From contig JAALGZ010000006.1 in assembly GCA_015227615.1 (NCBI GenBank), positions 310,001 through 374,000 on the forward strand: a stretch of 64,000 nucleotides of DNA. Direction: 5' to 3'. This document shows positions 11,777 to 20,870 of this stretch, piece after piece (within the stretch, counting starts at the first letter, position 1; every line of letters starts with the position of its first letter). The position numbers were made by a program, and so were the translations under genes. This stretch comes from Labyrinthula sp. Ha. Taxonomy: Eukaryota > Sar > Bigyra > Labyrinthulida > Labyrinthulaceae. The notes beneath the pieces were generated by a model, which made no database searches, was not told the origin of the DNA, and saw only the letters and a list, made by a program, of their open reading frames with translations.

Positions 11777-13816
11777 TTATTCACAAAATTCAAACACTCC
11801 CAACTCGCTTTCGACCTTCTCACTTAACAATTTTCTTGGAATGTCGGCCAGACCAACTGCTTGATAGATGTCAAACACAGAAGATTTAGATTTATAGTCA
11901 CATTCAGAGTCAAGAATTTGCTTGCCGAAGTCTGAACTGAAAAACAGCAATTTATTGATTGCTCTTATCCTCTTTGCTGAAATTAATTTAGAAGCATATT
12001 CAAAAATATTTAACTCCTTGTCTTCAGATCTTGAATTTAGAGAAAATAAGCATTCCTCACAATACATCAATCGACAATCAGTTTCTTCGCAGCACACAAC
12101 ATTTTCGTAAGTTGGAATCTCTCTAGGACACAAGCAACAGAAAAATACTAAATCTTCAAAGCAATCAACTTCTCGATAAGCTTGTTGCCATGAATCTTCC
12201 TTAAGGTAATAACTAGTTTCTGAATCCTTCATTACTATCAATCGATGTGGATACTTTGATCTACAAGGATATATTCTTTCACTTTGAGTAAAGAATTCAG
12301 AATCTGAATTATCTAACAGCAAATTAAAGGCAACAGGATTCCAACTATTGAGTAAACTAAAAGCAAGCGGAAGAGATCCGGGTCTATGATATTGTGTAAG
12401 TTTATGTTTTGCGTCGAGGTTTTCCAATAAATACTTAAGGAGGAGAAGATGAATATTGGTATGACTAGTTTCATCATGGAATTCACCAAAAGAAGAAACT
12501 GAGAGTTCTTTTTCCTTATACACAGTATTTGATTGCGATCCTTTTTGAAGCAAGAATTTTACATTTTGAAAACTTGCAAACTCTGAAGCTCTAAGCAAAT
12601 CTTCTTCAGTAAGAATAGAGTCCTGCGTATAACTTAGATTTTCAATATATCTGGTAATTGCAAAATCAATAGGAGAACTTCCAAGTGAAATATGTTGAAA
12701 CCAATCAGGTTCAATATTTTTCAAACTCGTGTCCAGCAATTCAAGAGATTTTACTCCAAGGGTATCAATTAAAAACTCAACTGCATTTGTTTTCTTACCT
12801 TCCCTAAATTCATCCCAAATACTTAATTCAGTTTTCAGTAGAAGATCAAATAATGACCAAACTTTTTCTATATGATCATAATCTAATCTATCAATAAACC
12901 TTCCAAACAAGTTTTCACCATAAAATTTTGTGTGAACATCAAACTGGTCTAGCTTCAAAATTTCTTTAGTAAGCTTATACTTAAACTTGAAGCATTCATC
13001 ATTTTCACAGCAATCAGTTTTAAGACAATAAAAAATTGGTGAGTCAACAGTGTTTAGATTGAACAATGACAACAGTTTTTTCTCTTTTAAGTGAAGAAAT
13101 AATTTCAAGCATTGAAAATATGCGCAAGAGTTCAAGAGATCTTCATCGTCGTCTGTTCTTGCAGTAAGCAAATCATTTCTTTCTTCTCTACCCAATGCTT
13201 CTAAGCTTTCAAAAACCATATCAAATATTTTAATTACTTTCTTTTCACTCTTTTCATCTGTGTTTGTATTTAAATAAGGTATCAAGTGAAAAATATTTAT
13301 TTCATCCACGCCTAAACAGAACTCCATATCCACAGAGTAAGTTAATAGTAAATTAATAGTTGATATTCTCCTAAATAAGAAGGATATAATCAACGAAGAA
13401 AATTTATTATCTACACTCTCAAAAAGAATCTTTTGATCAAATTCAGGGTGATTTAATAACTTCTTGAGAAGCTCTGTTTCTCCTAGGTAACTCAACAAAT
13501 GCACTGCTGTTAATCCGTTTTTCGTCCTTCCATTAAGAACTTGTTTCACTAATAACTTATTTCGAGTAGAGGATTTATAGGTAAAATTTATAATATCAGA
13601 AGCTAGTTTTATGTTCTCTTCTTGAAGTGCAACGTGCAATATATTTCTCTGGAACTTGTTTGTTCTCATACTAAACGCAAGAAGACAGAGCTTTCTTCGT
13701 GATCCTTTTTGCGATTGAAAGATGAATGACTTGAAACCATATGAAAGTGATTCCTCTATTTCAGCTTCTACGATATCCTGGATTTCATTTTTGAGTGAAT
13801 TTATACTATATTGCAT
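11777..13816 (-). CDS. Ankyrin-repeat protein with C-terminal Cys cluster
   Basis: Complete 679-residue frame with ATG at 13814-13816. Ankyrin-like helix pairs are seen around residues 54-83 and 95-125 (the second with GLTAVHLLSYLGETELLKKL), and more divergent ones follow to about 500. Near the C terminus, residues 560-589 form a Cys-rich patch: C560, C561, C563, C575, C576, C581, C586 and C589, with C-x2-C spacing at the end. This suggests a small RING- or FYVE-like zinc-binding fold, but the spacing is not canonical for either. There is no signal peptide or membrane helix, so it is probably cytosolic or nuclear. It is a paralog of the truncated gene at the left edge, so this is a lineage family of at least two members. 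Function unknown; a ligase adaptor is conceivable but unproven. Confidence 0.85.
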   Translation of the reverse strand: MQYSINSLKNEIQDIVEAEIEESLSYGFKSFIFQSQKGSRRKLCLLAFSMRTNKFQRNILHVALQEENIKLASDIINFTYKSSTRNKLLVKQVLNGRTKNGLTAVHLLSYLGETELLKKLLNHPEFDQKILFESVDNKFSSLIISFLFRRISTINLLLTYSVDMEFCLGVDEINIFHLIPYLNTNTDEKSEKKVIKIFDMVFESLEALGREERNDLLTARTDDDEDLLNSCAYFQCLKLFLHLKEKKLLSLFNLNTVDSPIFYCLKTDCCENDECFKFKYKLTKEILKLDQFDVHTKFYGENLFGRFIDRLDYDHIEKVWSLFDLLLKTELSIWDEFREGKKTNAVEFLIDTLGVKSLELLDTSLKNIEPDWFQHISLGSSPIDFAITRYIENLSYTQDSILTEEDLLRASEFASFQNVKFLLQKGSQSNTVYKEKELSVSSFGEFHDETSHTNIHLLLLKYLLENLDAKHKLTQYHRPGSLPLAFSLLNSWNPVAFNLLLDNSDSEFFTQSERIYPCRSKYPHRLIVMKDSETSYYLKEDSWQQAYREVDCFEDLVFFCCLCPREIPTYENVVCCEETDCRLMYCEECLFSLNSRSEDKELNIFEYASKLISAKRIRAINKLLFFSSDFGKQILDSECDYKSKSSVFDIYQAVGLADIPRKLLSEKVESELGVFEFCE

Positions 13817-14621
13817 CTTTTTTCTTTTAATTTTGTTTTAGAATCTGGGACATTATTGTGACTTATTTGGACATATAGCGACTTCACTGGACAGTTGCTC
13901 TTCGTAAAACAACCAAAACTAGTGCCTCAATATATTCACATACATTACATGTGGCGAGCACGAGGCTAGATTCAGAATTCAATACTAGTAAAAGGCAGAA
14001 ACTAGTTTGTTCCAGTTTTTTGTCATGATCAGTTTCATAACTTGGTGCTGAGTTGGATACAAGCGTTTCTATTCACATGCCATTTTGTCGTCGTCGTTCT
14101 CAACAGATCGTCTGCTTTTTGAACCAACCCCCAAAAGCAAAAACTTGAGTAGATTTATATTAAATAAAATAATCATGCTGTTAATTTGCTAGCTTTTAGG
14201 CATTTTTTATAAACTTCCATAAGACCAAGCTGATTGTACATGTTAGGGCGTAAATTTTCAAGAAAGTGCATATAAGATTACTTGAAGATAGCACCCAGCA
14301 CAAGCTAATACAGGTGGGACCAGTGAAAAATCAATAAAGCAACATGCTGTTAAGAGTTTATGTGAAGATGCTATTTTGTATCCACATTGGCCCAGGAGCC
14401 TTGTAACAGTTGTAAGTTCCTGACGAGCACTCAATGAAACCAGTCTGAATTGTATTGATTTAGCTAAGCAAATGCCTGGGGAGTGTACAACAACCAAACT
14501 AAAAAAGACATAAATTGGAGAGAGCGCAGAAGATAGATTCATATACCGGAAGCTCAGCAGAAAATGCAGGGGTGACCATCAATGATGATAGCACCAAGTA
14601 AAATTTCGCCTGGCAAGAAGG
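13817..14621. other. Spacer between ankyrin gene and SLD5, with one weak ORF
   Basis: This holds the ankyrin promoter side and the region downstream of the SLD5 stop. An ATG-started minus-strand frame at 14258-14542 (94 codons) has a hydrophobic N terminus and several Cys but resembles no family I know; it may lie in the SLD5 3' UTR. I do not call it a gene. Confidence 0.4.
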
Positions 14622-15326
14622 TCAGAGTAGCTTCACTAAATTACTTTCAAGAAAGTTTTTGATAAATTTGTAGCTAGACGCACCAGTTTCATCTTTTCGC
14701 ATCTCCTCTGTTTCTTCATCGGTTTGTATTGTATCTATGTTCTCCATTGCTTTGAAGAATACCATCTCACTTTCGTCTGGTCTATTGGCCGAGTGCAGCT
14801 CAAACTCAGTGTCATAGGAACTGAAATCCTTTGGAAATGAAGCGAGAAAGGAGTCAGAATCCAACTTATAGATAATTTTGAGCAGTTTGCTACAGAAAAC
14901 AGATTCAGGTGCAGAAAGTTTTTTTGCAACTTCAGGATTTTGCACAATATAGAGTGCGTACCGGCGTATTTTTTGCAGTCGTACTCGATGATATTCGGTG
15001 AGTATAAACTTGATTCTTCTTACCTCGAACTAAAATGAAATAAAATGGTTTGTTACTTGATACATGCTCTTCAAAAAATTATCGGCAGCATCACCTGCAC
15101 AATCTTCCGTCAATTGATCTTGCTCAGACACAGCTCTTTTTAAACTTTCAACCAAGACAGTCTTGTACTCCAGGATGTTTTCACAACACCGCTCGTTCTG
15201 AGCTGAAACAAGAAACGCTTCGAAAATAGAAGAAGTTGAAACATTGCTTTGGACCTTGGAGTCTTCATCAACATGGATATCATCTAATTCATTCAAGAAC
15301 TCCTTTTCTATTTTGTCTTCTTCCAT
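14622..15326 (-). CDS. SLD5: GINS complex subunit Sld5, two exons
   Basis: Sld5 is one of four GINS subunits that join Cdc45 and Mcm2-7 in the CMG replicative helicase in the nucleus. Exon 1 is 15326-15057 and exon 2 is 15029-14622; removing the 27-nt intron gives 225 residues, close to the human length of about 223. The helical A domain (about 33-150) includes AQNERCCENILEY, matching the family pattern NER-x-PELL. Directly across the splice junction is FEVRRIKFILTEYHRVRLQK, the hallmark Sld5 segment ('ERIKFVLRSYLRTRLKKIEKY' in relatives). The C-terminal B domain (178-225) has MVFFKAMENIDTI, TDEETEE and ends NLVKLL, as in other Sld5 proteins. I chose the ATG at 15324-15326; the longer frame begins with TTG. 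It is divergent from eS17 with 112 bp between starts. Confidence 0.9.
15030..15056 (-). other. 27-nt spliceosomal mini-intron in SLD5
   Basis: It begins GTAACA and ends ATTTTAG on the minus strand. Phase 0. The 3' splice-site TAG is itself an in-frame stop if the intron is retained. Removal joins SMYQ to FEVRRIKF, restoring the conserved Sld5 motif. Confidence 0.88.
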
Positions 15327-15379
15327 TCTCTCCAAAGTTTGTAACGGTTAATATAACTTGGCCACATGGCCAGTGATGG

Positions 15380-15395
15380 AATTGCCCAAAATACT
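15380..15395 (-). promoter_or_regulatory. AGTATTTTGGGCAATT element, SLD5/eS17 divergent promoter
   Basis: It lies in the 112-bp gap between the divergent SLD5 and eS17 start codons, 54 bp from the former and 43 bp from the latter. The same core is near the TOM7, aminotransferase and LACTB2-like starts. A second short element, TAACGGTTA, is at 15342-15350. It is probably a transcription-factor site; the factor is unknown. Confidence 0.5.
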
Positions 15396-15438
15396 TAGAA
15401 AGCCAACCAACAAAAGAAACAAATAAAGAGATTAAATC

Positions 15439-15807
15439 ATGGGAAGAGTAAGAACAAAGACCATTAAAAAGTCTGCAAAGACCATTATCGAAAAATATTA
15501 CTCAAAATTAACGCTAGACTTCCAAGTTAACAAAAAAGTTTGTGATGAGGTTGCTGTCCTTCCTTCCAAGAGAGTTAGAAACAAAATTGCTGGATACATA
15601 ACTAGACTTATGAAGAGAATCCAAAAAGGACCTGTGAGAGGAATCAGTCTTAAACTTCAAGAAGAAGAAAGAGAGAGACGAATGGACTTTGTTCCAAAAG
15701 TATCGGCTATTGAAAAAGAATCTATTGAAGTTGATGCAGACACCGGTGACATGCTTAAACACCTTGGCATTCAAATACCAAATGTATATGTTCAAGGTGC
15801 TAATTAA
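15439..15807 (+). CDS. RPS17: 40S ribosomal protein eS17
   Basis: A 122-residue, single-exon protein matching eS17 throughout. The start [20 protein letters not shown], then the basic helix segment [38 protein letters not shown] and the acidic C-terminal part with [10 protein letters not shown] are all typical. It is part of the small ribosomal subunit near the beak/head in the cytoplasm. Length is slightly shorter than animal eS17 (about 135), owing to a short C-terminal tail. The ATG at 15439 follows an A-rich leader. It shares a 112-bp divergent promoter with SLD5 and is convergent with the vWA gene, with 102 bp between stops. Identification is secure. Confidence 0.97.
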   Translation: MGRVRTKTIKKSAKTIIEKYYSKLTLDFQVNKKVCDEVAVLPSKRVRNKIAGYITRLMKRIQKGPVRGISLKLQEEERERRMDFVPKVSAIEKESIEVDADTGDMLKHLGIQIPNVYVQGAN

Positions 15808-15824
15808 ACTTTAAGCAGCTCACT

Positions 15825-15830
15825 AATAAA
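15825..15830 (+). terminator. Candidate polyadenylation signal of eS17
   Basis: AATAAA 18 nt after the eS17 stop codon, inside the 102-bp gap to the convergent vWA gene. Confidence 0.5.
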
Positions 15831-15909
15831 TTTGTGAAGTCAATTGAAACATAAAAACCCTAAATAAATCTATATCTATATTTAAATGAATACACAGAGA
15901 ACACAAAGA

Positions 15910-18900
15910 CTAGGTTTCGGCTAATTGCTCTTCCTCGTCAGACTCTTGATACCGGCCAAAGCGCAAAGTTACTTTTTCCTGCGCTTTTGCTTTGTCCAGC
16001 AACTGAGTTAAATCCCCAATGCCATATCCTGCAACCATCTTTTTATCAACCTTTATTAACTGGTCCCTCAACATAACCAAGCCTGTAGCTTCCAAAGGTC
16101 CCCAATCTCCATTCTCAAGATCTCTGAATCCGCTGACAATAATCTTTTTATCCTCTGTCCATCCAAACTGAATTCCTAAGCCTTGCTTTGCTTCGACTGC
16201 AATGTCAAATTGTTCTTCGGGAAGCTCAGTGTATTCAATTGGCTTCTTCCTCTTAAATCTCATCGCACGTGGCACAAGTCCTTCACCAGCGTCAGGAGTT
16301 GACTCGAAATTTTGTTGCCTCAATGGTTCACCTTTTCTAACTCTGAGCAAAACTTCTCCCATATCTTGATGTCTCAAATCTTGAGCTTCAACAGTTTGAA
16401 CCTTTTCCTTCTTCGTCAAGAATACGTCAAAGTTCTTTCCATCCTTCTTAGCTTCTCGGATGACTCCCGGTTGCCATTGCTCTGGCTTAACTTCCTCTTT
16501 ATCAAATACTTCGACCTTATCTTGTTTGTAGAAAATAGGTCTTCTTATTCTTGAGGCTATAACTTTCGACTCATTTGGAAGAGACTCATAACTATATTCA
16601 ACATCATATGTCATATCTCTAGATTTAGTAGATCCAGATCCATGTTTTTGCTTAATGGTAGCTCGTCTCCATGAAGCCTTGGATTCAGTATCCTGTACCT
16701 GAACAACTTCACCCACTGCGAACTCAAATTTTTCAACTCTTGTTACCTCAATCTTGTACTCAGTCTTGATCTTGAAGAAAGGATAAGATTCATCTAAAAT
16801 CCTTATCTTGTACTCCTGATTAATTAAGCTGGCTTCAACCACTTCAGATAGATATGCTGTTTCTTTATCTTCGCTTGGCTTAGCAAACACCTGATCACCA
16901 ACTTCAAAAAGAAGGGGTTTCAGCAAAACTATCAGGGCGCCATTGGTAACAAACTCCTCGCCGTCTTCTGGCATGACAACATACTCATCATTAAATTTAA
17001 CCTCTTTAATATTTCCAAGGATAAACTCGGTTCTTGCGGCGGGAATGCTTGCTTTCACATGATCATTCTCTTTGAAGTCCGTAAGCGCCATTCTCATATC
17101 CTTGGATTCCACATTTGTTTTCGGGTCAACTTTAGGGTTGTCAAATTTAATTGCATAAAAGTGAAGAACCCCTTTCACCCCTTTTCCAGCTTCTAGGTCT
17201 TCATCGCTCTCTTTTTTTTCCTCATCTGTTCGTTTATCTACAACATCGACTCTGGTTACAGTTCCTTTAACCCAATATAAAGCGTCGGTCTCATCCTCAT
17301 TAACTGAGTCCTTAGGAAGGTTTTCCTTCTGCAGTTTCACTTCAACTCGATCGTCAACTATGTAGATTCTATCCTCACCAGCAGAAGGGACAATCCTTCT
17401 CTTCACAAATAACACGAGCAAAATAGCAATAACGAGGAGAGCAATAAACAACAAAATAATCCACCAGATATCGCCACCAGTAACACCTCCGCCTCCGGTA
17501 GCTGGTTCTTCACAGGTCTCTACAGATATTGTTTCTAACTGTTCAGTTTGATACTGGGTTTGCTCTATAAGAAACTCTAGAATATAATCTTCAAACTCGA
17601 TTTCAGTATCCCAGGATCCCCAATAAGCGCTGATGGTACTGGCTGCTGAAGACACTAATAAACTGGTTTCCTCTGAGCCCGGTGTGTTTGGGGCAACAAG
17701 CACCGAAAAGTCTTCAGACGGATCAATTCCTGCGTCCTGAAATAGGGCATCAATAGTTAGCCCGTTGATAATAATAACCACATCTTCACCAAGGCAAGGG
17801 GTATCAGGGTAGATGTAATTAATACATGCTTGGGAAGCGCTTGAGGGCTCATATATATGAGTCGTCAAAACAGTAATAATGCCATCAAATTCTGTCTGCA
17901 TGCGTACACTCAAATAGTCGCCTCCACCATTAGTATACGTCCATCCCGGGGCAGGTTCGCACTCCAGCCTTGTCTCTGGAAATTCCCCTGTAATCACCGC
18001 GTTGGTTTCAACAATGGAGCCTCCGTCTGCAGGTGTATAGTAACATTTAATGACTGCTCCTTCTGGCATATCTTGTGTGGTGTATTGAGTGGAAGTTCCA
18101 GCAAAGTCTATTTCAACACTAGATCGTTGACAGCACTCGGGCCAGCAAGAGTCATCATCCTGCAGATCGCGGTTTTTCATAAGGTTATCACCCTGCAACG
18201 TCAAAGGAGCTAGCGAGTCATCAACACCATGTCCACTAACTTCGAAACATAAACTATTTTCATTTTGGTTAAATGGTTGGAGTTCACGTGTCAGCTCTCT
18301 GCTTACTCTTTGGTATCCGGAGTTATTCAGAGCTAAGGATACACTGGAGTAGCCATAATAAAGATTTTCAGGAGTGGTCCATGGATTCCATTCGATTGCC
18401 ACGCACTCGTAATCTCCATTGTTCACTACTGGAAAGGTTTCATACAGAAAATACTCTTCACCTTCCTCGTTACGCTTCTTGAAGGTACATGTTGCTCGCA
18501 CTCCGGATACTATGTCCAAGAACTCAGGGATATTCTCAATACCCTCTCCAGTAAAGCTTATACTTAAATCATCACCAGCACAGAATTCGTTGCTTTCATC
18601 TTGACCAAAACGGAGAATTTCAACATTACCTTGAGCACAAGTGCTCACTTCCAAGTCGAGAGGAATCTCAAAACTTTGTTCAATATCAGAATCAGAGGTG
18701 TAGTGAAAATTTATCGTAACAGAGTCAACTGGATTCTCTACAATACCAGCATCTATAGGTAGTGCACAGGACAAAGAGTTTGCTGAGGTAGTATATTCTT
18801 TGGTAAAATATGTGTTCTCTCTTCGGAATATGCAGTCATCAATAGATACAACTCCATCTTGGCTTTGACTAAGAAGAGTATCGATGCTTCTTCCACTGAC

Positions 18901-20364
18901 AGTAAATGTAAACCAATCCCCAAAGCAGAAGTTGGAAATCTGTGATTCTTGATTTCTTACTTCGTATTCAAAACATCTTGCCGAAAAATCAAAACTAACT
19001 TGGGGCTCTGAGGCTGCTATTAGCTGTTCACTCTGCTCGTAGGAAACTAACATTTCAACTTTGAACAAATCATCTTCTAAGGGAACCGAGAAAATATCTT
19101 CTGGAACAGGGCATTGAAGACTGTTACCACTAAAGGTTGCTTCTTGCGTTACTTCCTGAGTACCACCTCCAAGTCTAGATTCATAGCCAAATCTACAGTT
19201 AACTTTAGCTTGAACATCATGTTCAGGTGAAGCAAAGTAGTCTCTGATATAGGTTATACTTTGCCCTGACAGCGAAACAGTGCCTTCAACATCTCCATAA
19301 CAAATGTCAAAGGTAAACCCTAAACCAGTGTTAGAAGGGTCAGCTGAAAATTCAACATTACCAACTTGTCGGTATACAGTGATAACTTGAGAACCCATCA
19401 ATACATCATTAGCATACAAGCGAACACTAGCTTGATTCTCATATGATAAAAACTCGGGATACGTACACTCAACAACGTTTTCTCCATTCCTAGTTCTAAG
19501 GCTTCCACCTGTATCTATGGAGGAACCATCAGAGAAACTAAAGTAACACATCAAATTATCAGAACTTTGCAGATTTTCAACGTTTGATCCAGAAAGCCTG
19601 ACGCTGAGAAGTTCACCAAGTAGAGGGTAATTTTCTTCATTTGAAAAATCAACTTCTTCGGATGATTCAGAGTAAATAATCGTAGCATCAAAAATATTAA
19701 AATCAGACTGGATAAATGCAAGAATGAGTTCAATCAAAGTTTCTAAAGCATCGGGATCGTCCACATGAAGGTATCTTTCTTCATCACCTGCAATTTCTTG
19801 AACTTGAGATACTCTAACTTTATCTCCTACTCCTATGGAGTAGAACTGTGTTTGATCCACATTCTTTAAATCAATCAACTCATCAGTTGAGAACTCATCA
19901 AAGTCATCAAATCTTCCATCAGTTAATACAACAATCGGATGATACCTTGAGGGAGGCTCAAAGTCAGATGATTCATCTATCATTTCTTGAGTTATCTGCA
20001 GAGTTCTTTCCAAACAGGTTTCTTCATGAGGCTGAACGTTTTCTATAATCGACCCAATTTTTCGCTTAATATATTCTTCATCCGAAGACTGACGAATCCT
20101 AGCCTTTGACTGTCCATCACCACATCCAAAGGTTATTAAGTTGACCCTGAGACCATTCAAATCTGGAGTATAGAATCCAATGATCTCTGCAAGCCGTAGA
20201 GAAACGTCCTGCCCAAATAAAAGGATACTTTCATACATTTTTGGCCTGATAGAGTCACTTTGATCTATTATTAAGTAAAGGTCAACGGGAGATTGAGTTA
20301 CCTGCGTGCTAAACAGTGGGAAAAGGATCGCCATCATGGTCAACAAAAAGTGGAACAGTTTCAT
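15910..20364 (-). CDS. Single-pass receptor: vWA ectodomain, Tudor-like tail, PDZ
   Basis: 1484 residues, one exon, ATG at 20362-20364. Residues 1-20 form a signal peptide. A vWA domain (about 27-218) has a complete metal-ion-dependent adhesion site: D34-x-S36-x-S38, T116 and D149 in VVLTDG. About 220-952 holds roughly six similar modules, each with paired Cys (for example LMCYFSF...VVECTYP and VIKCYYT...LECEPAP), resembling IPT/TIG-type beta sandwiches; this fold is inferred. A Gly-rich linker precedes one membrane helix (966-987), followed by KRR, so the C-terminal half is cytosolic. Residues about 999-1333 contain repeated Tudor/Agenet-like segments (VDDRVEV, VGDQVFA, VGEVVQV, KQDKVEV). 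A PDZ domain ends it (about 1386-1471), with carboxylate loop GLGIQFG. It is likely a surface adhesion or ligand receptor; ligand unknown. It diverges from TOM7 with 298 bp between starts. Confidence 0.88.
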   Translation of the reverse strand: MKLFHFLLTMMAILFPLFSTQVTQSPVDLYLIIDQSDSIRPKMYESILLFGQDVSLRLAEIIGFYTPDLNGLRVNLITFGCGDGQSKARIRQSSDEEYIKRKIGSIIENVQPHEETCLERTLQITQEMIDESSDFEPPSRYHPIVVLTDGRFDDFDEFSTDELIDLKNVDQTQFYSIGVGDKVRVSQVQEIAGDEERYLHVDDPDALETLIELILAFIQSDFNIFDATIIYSESSEEVDFSNEENYPLLGELLSVRLSGSNVENLQSSDNLMCYFSFSDGSSIDTGGSLRTRNGENVVECTYPEFLSYENQASVRLYANDVLMGSQVITVYRQVGNVEFSADPSNTGLGFTFDICYGDVEGTVSLSGQSITYIRDYFASPEHDVQAKVNCRFGYESRLGGGTQEVTQEATFSGNSLQCPVPEDIFSVPLEDDLFKVEMLVSYEQSEQLIAASEPQVSFDFSARCFEYEVRNQESQISNFCFGDWFTFTVSGRSIDTLLSQSQDGVVSIDDCIFRRENTYFTKEYTTSANSLSCALPIDAGIVENPVDSVTINFHYTSDSDIEQSFEIPLDLEVSTCAQGNVEILRFGQDESNEFCAGDDLSISFTGEGIENIPEFLDIVSGVRATCTFKKRNEEGEEYFLYETFPVVNNGDYECVAIEWNPWTTPENLYYGYSSVSLALNNSGYQRVSRELTRELQPFNQNENSLCFEVSGHGVDDSLAPLTLQGDNLMKNRDLQDDDSCWPECCQRSSVEIDFAGTSTQYTTQDMPEGAVIKCYYTPADGGSIVETNAVITGEFPETRLECEPAPGWTYTNGGGDYLSVRMQTEFDGIITVLTTHIYEPSSASQACINYIYPDTPCLGEDVVIIINGLTIDALFQDAGIDPSEDFSVLVAPNTPGSEETSLLVSSAASTISAYWGSWDTEIEFEDYILEFLIEQTQYQTEQLETISVETCEEPATGGGGVTGGDIWWIILLFIALLVIAILLVLFVKRRIVPSAGEDRIYIVDDRVEVKLQKENLPKDSVNEDETDALYWVKGTVTRVDVVDKRTDEEKKESDEDLEAGKGVKGVLHFYAIKFDNPKVDPKTNVESKDMRMALTDFKENDHVKASIPAARTEFILGNIKEVKFNDEYVVMPEDGEEFVTNGALIVLLKPLLFEVGDQVFAKPSEDKETAYLSEVVEASLINQEYKIRILDESYPFFKIKTEYKIEVTRVEKFEFAVGEVVQVQDTESKASWRRATIKQKHGSGSTKSRDMTYDVEYSYESLPNESKVIASRIRRPIFYKQDKVEVFDKEEVKPEQWQPGVIREAKKDGKNFDVFLTKKEKVQTVEAQDLRHQDMGEVLLRVRKGEPLRQQNFESTPDAGEGLVPRAMRFKRKKPIEYTELPEEQFDIAVEAKQGLGIQFGWTEDKKIIVSGFRDLENGDWGPLEATGLVMLRDQLIKVDKKMVAGYGIGDLTQLLDKAKAQEKVTLRFGRYQESDEEEQLAET

Positions 20365-20634
20365 AATCTAGAATGGTGGGGAAAACAGCTTATCTCTAGT
20401 ATATTCGAATTGAAAATACGGAAAGTACTAATAAATGTGTAAAGAAATTATGAAGTTTTGAATTTGTGTTTCTTTTTTTGTTTTCTTTACCTTTTTGTTA
20501 TCTTAAAGCCGAACAAATAATTCACAAATTTTCATCATTCGCAAAGTTTCCCGTTGAAAAATAAATTTTGGGTAAATACAAAAGCAGAACCTCATTGGTT
20601 TAACAAGACTGTTTATTGGATAAACTAATTTTTC

Positions 20635-20647
20635 ATTTTGGGCAATT
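20635..20647 (+). promoter_or_regulatory. ATTTTGGGCAATT element upstream of TOM7
   Basis: It lies 15 bp before the TOM7 ATG and is identical over 13 bases to the element in the SLD5/eS17 promoter. It could also serve the divergent vWA gene. Confidence 0.5.
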
Positions 20648-20662
20648 GAAACGGAAGAAAGA

Positions 20663-20870
20663 ATGACAGGATCTAATGGATTAGTAAAACTCTTGAACAC
20701 TGTACTGAATGTGAGTGGTATGGCAGTGGAATATGGTCAAATTATTGTATATTCTTATGCTATTTTATCTCTAGGCGAGATATGCCTTTATTCCAAGTCT
20801 AATTGCAGTAGGAATGGCGATCACAAAGCCAACACCAAGTTTAATACAGATTTTTGTTCCAACAGCTTAA
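20663..20870 (+). CDS. TOM7: Mitochondrial import receptor subunit Tom7, two exons
   Basis: Exon 1 is 20663-20746 and exon 2 is 20775-20870; removing a 28-nt GT-AG intron gives a 59-residue protein. Exon 2 encodes ARYAFIPSLIAVGMAI followed by a TKPTPSL segment. This matches the Tom7 signature of a single membrane helix starting at GFIP and ending in a Gly, then a short Pro-containing tail ('HYGFIPLIIVIGM...PKPSL' in plants). Tom7 is a small alpha-helical outer-membrane protein that modulates assembly of the TOM translocase. Length fits the family (about 55-75). Without splicing the frame diverges and the signature is lost, which is why this gene is easily missed. An AATAAA follows 46 nt after the stop. 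Confidence 0.82.
20747..20774 (+). other. 28-nt spliceosomal mini-intron in TOM7
   Basis: It begins GTATATTC and ends ATCTCTAG; phase 0. Its length is not a multiple of three, so retention shifts the frame and destroys the conserved exon 2. Confidence 0.8.

Noticed and set aside
14258-14542. 94-codon minus-strand frame with a hydrophobic N terminus downstream of SLD5
   Set aside because: No family resemblance; probably in the SLD5 3' region. Tried short-intron joins upstream without obtaining a recognisable protein.
15327-15335. TTG start for SLD5 three codons upstream
   Set aside because: ATG at 15326 is in frame and gives the expected family length.
20711-20726. A 16-nt GT...AG segment inside TOM7 exon 1
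   Set aside because: Removing it would shift the frame and is shorter than the 27-29 nt class; keeping it gives a normal Tom7 length.
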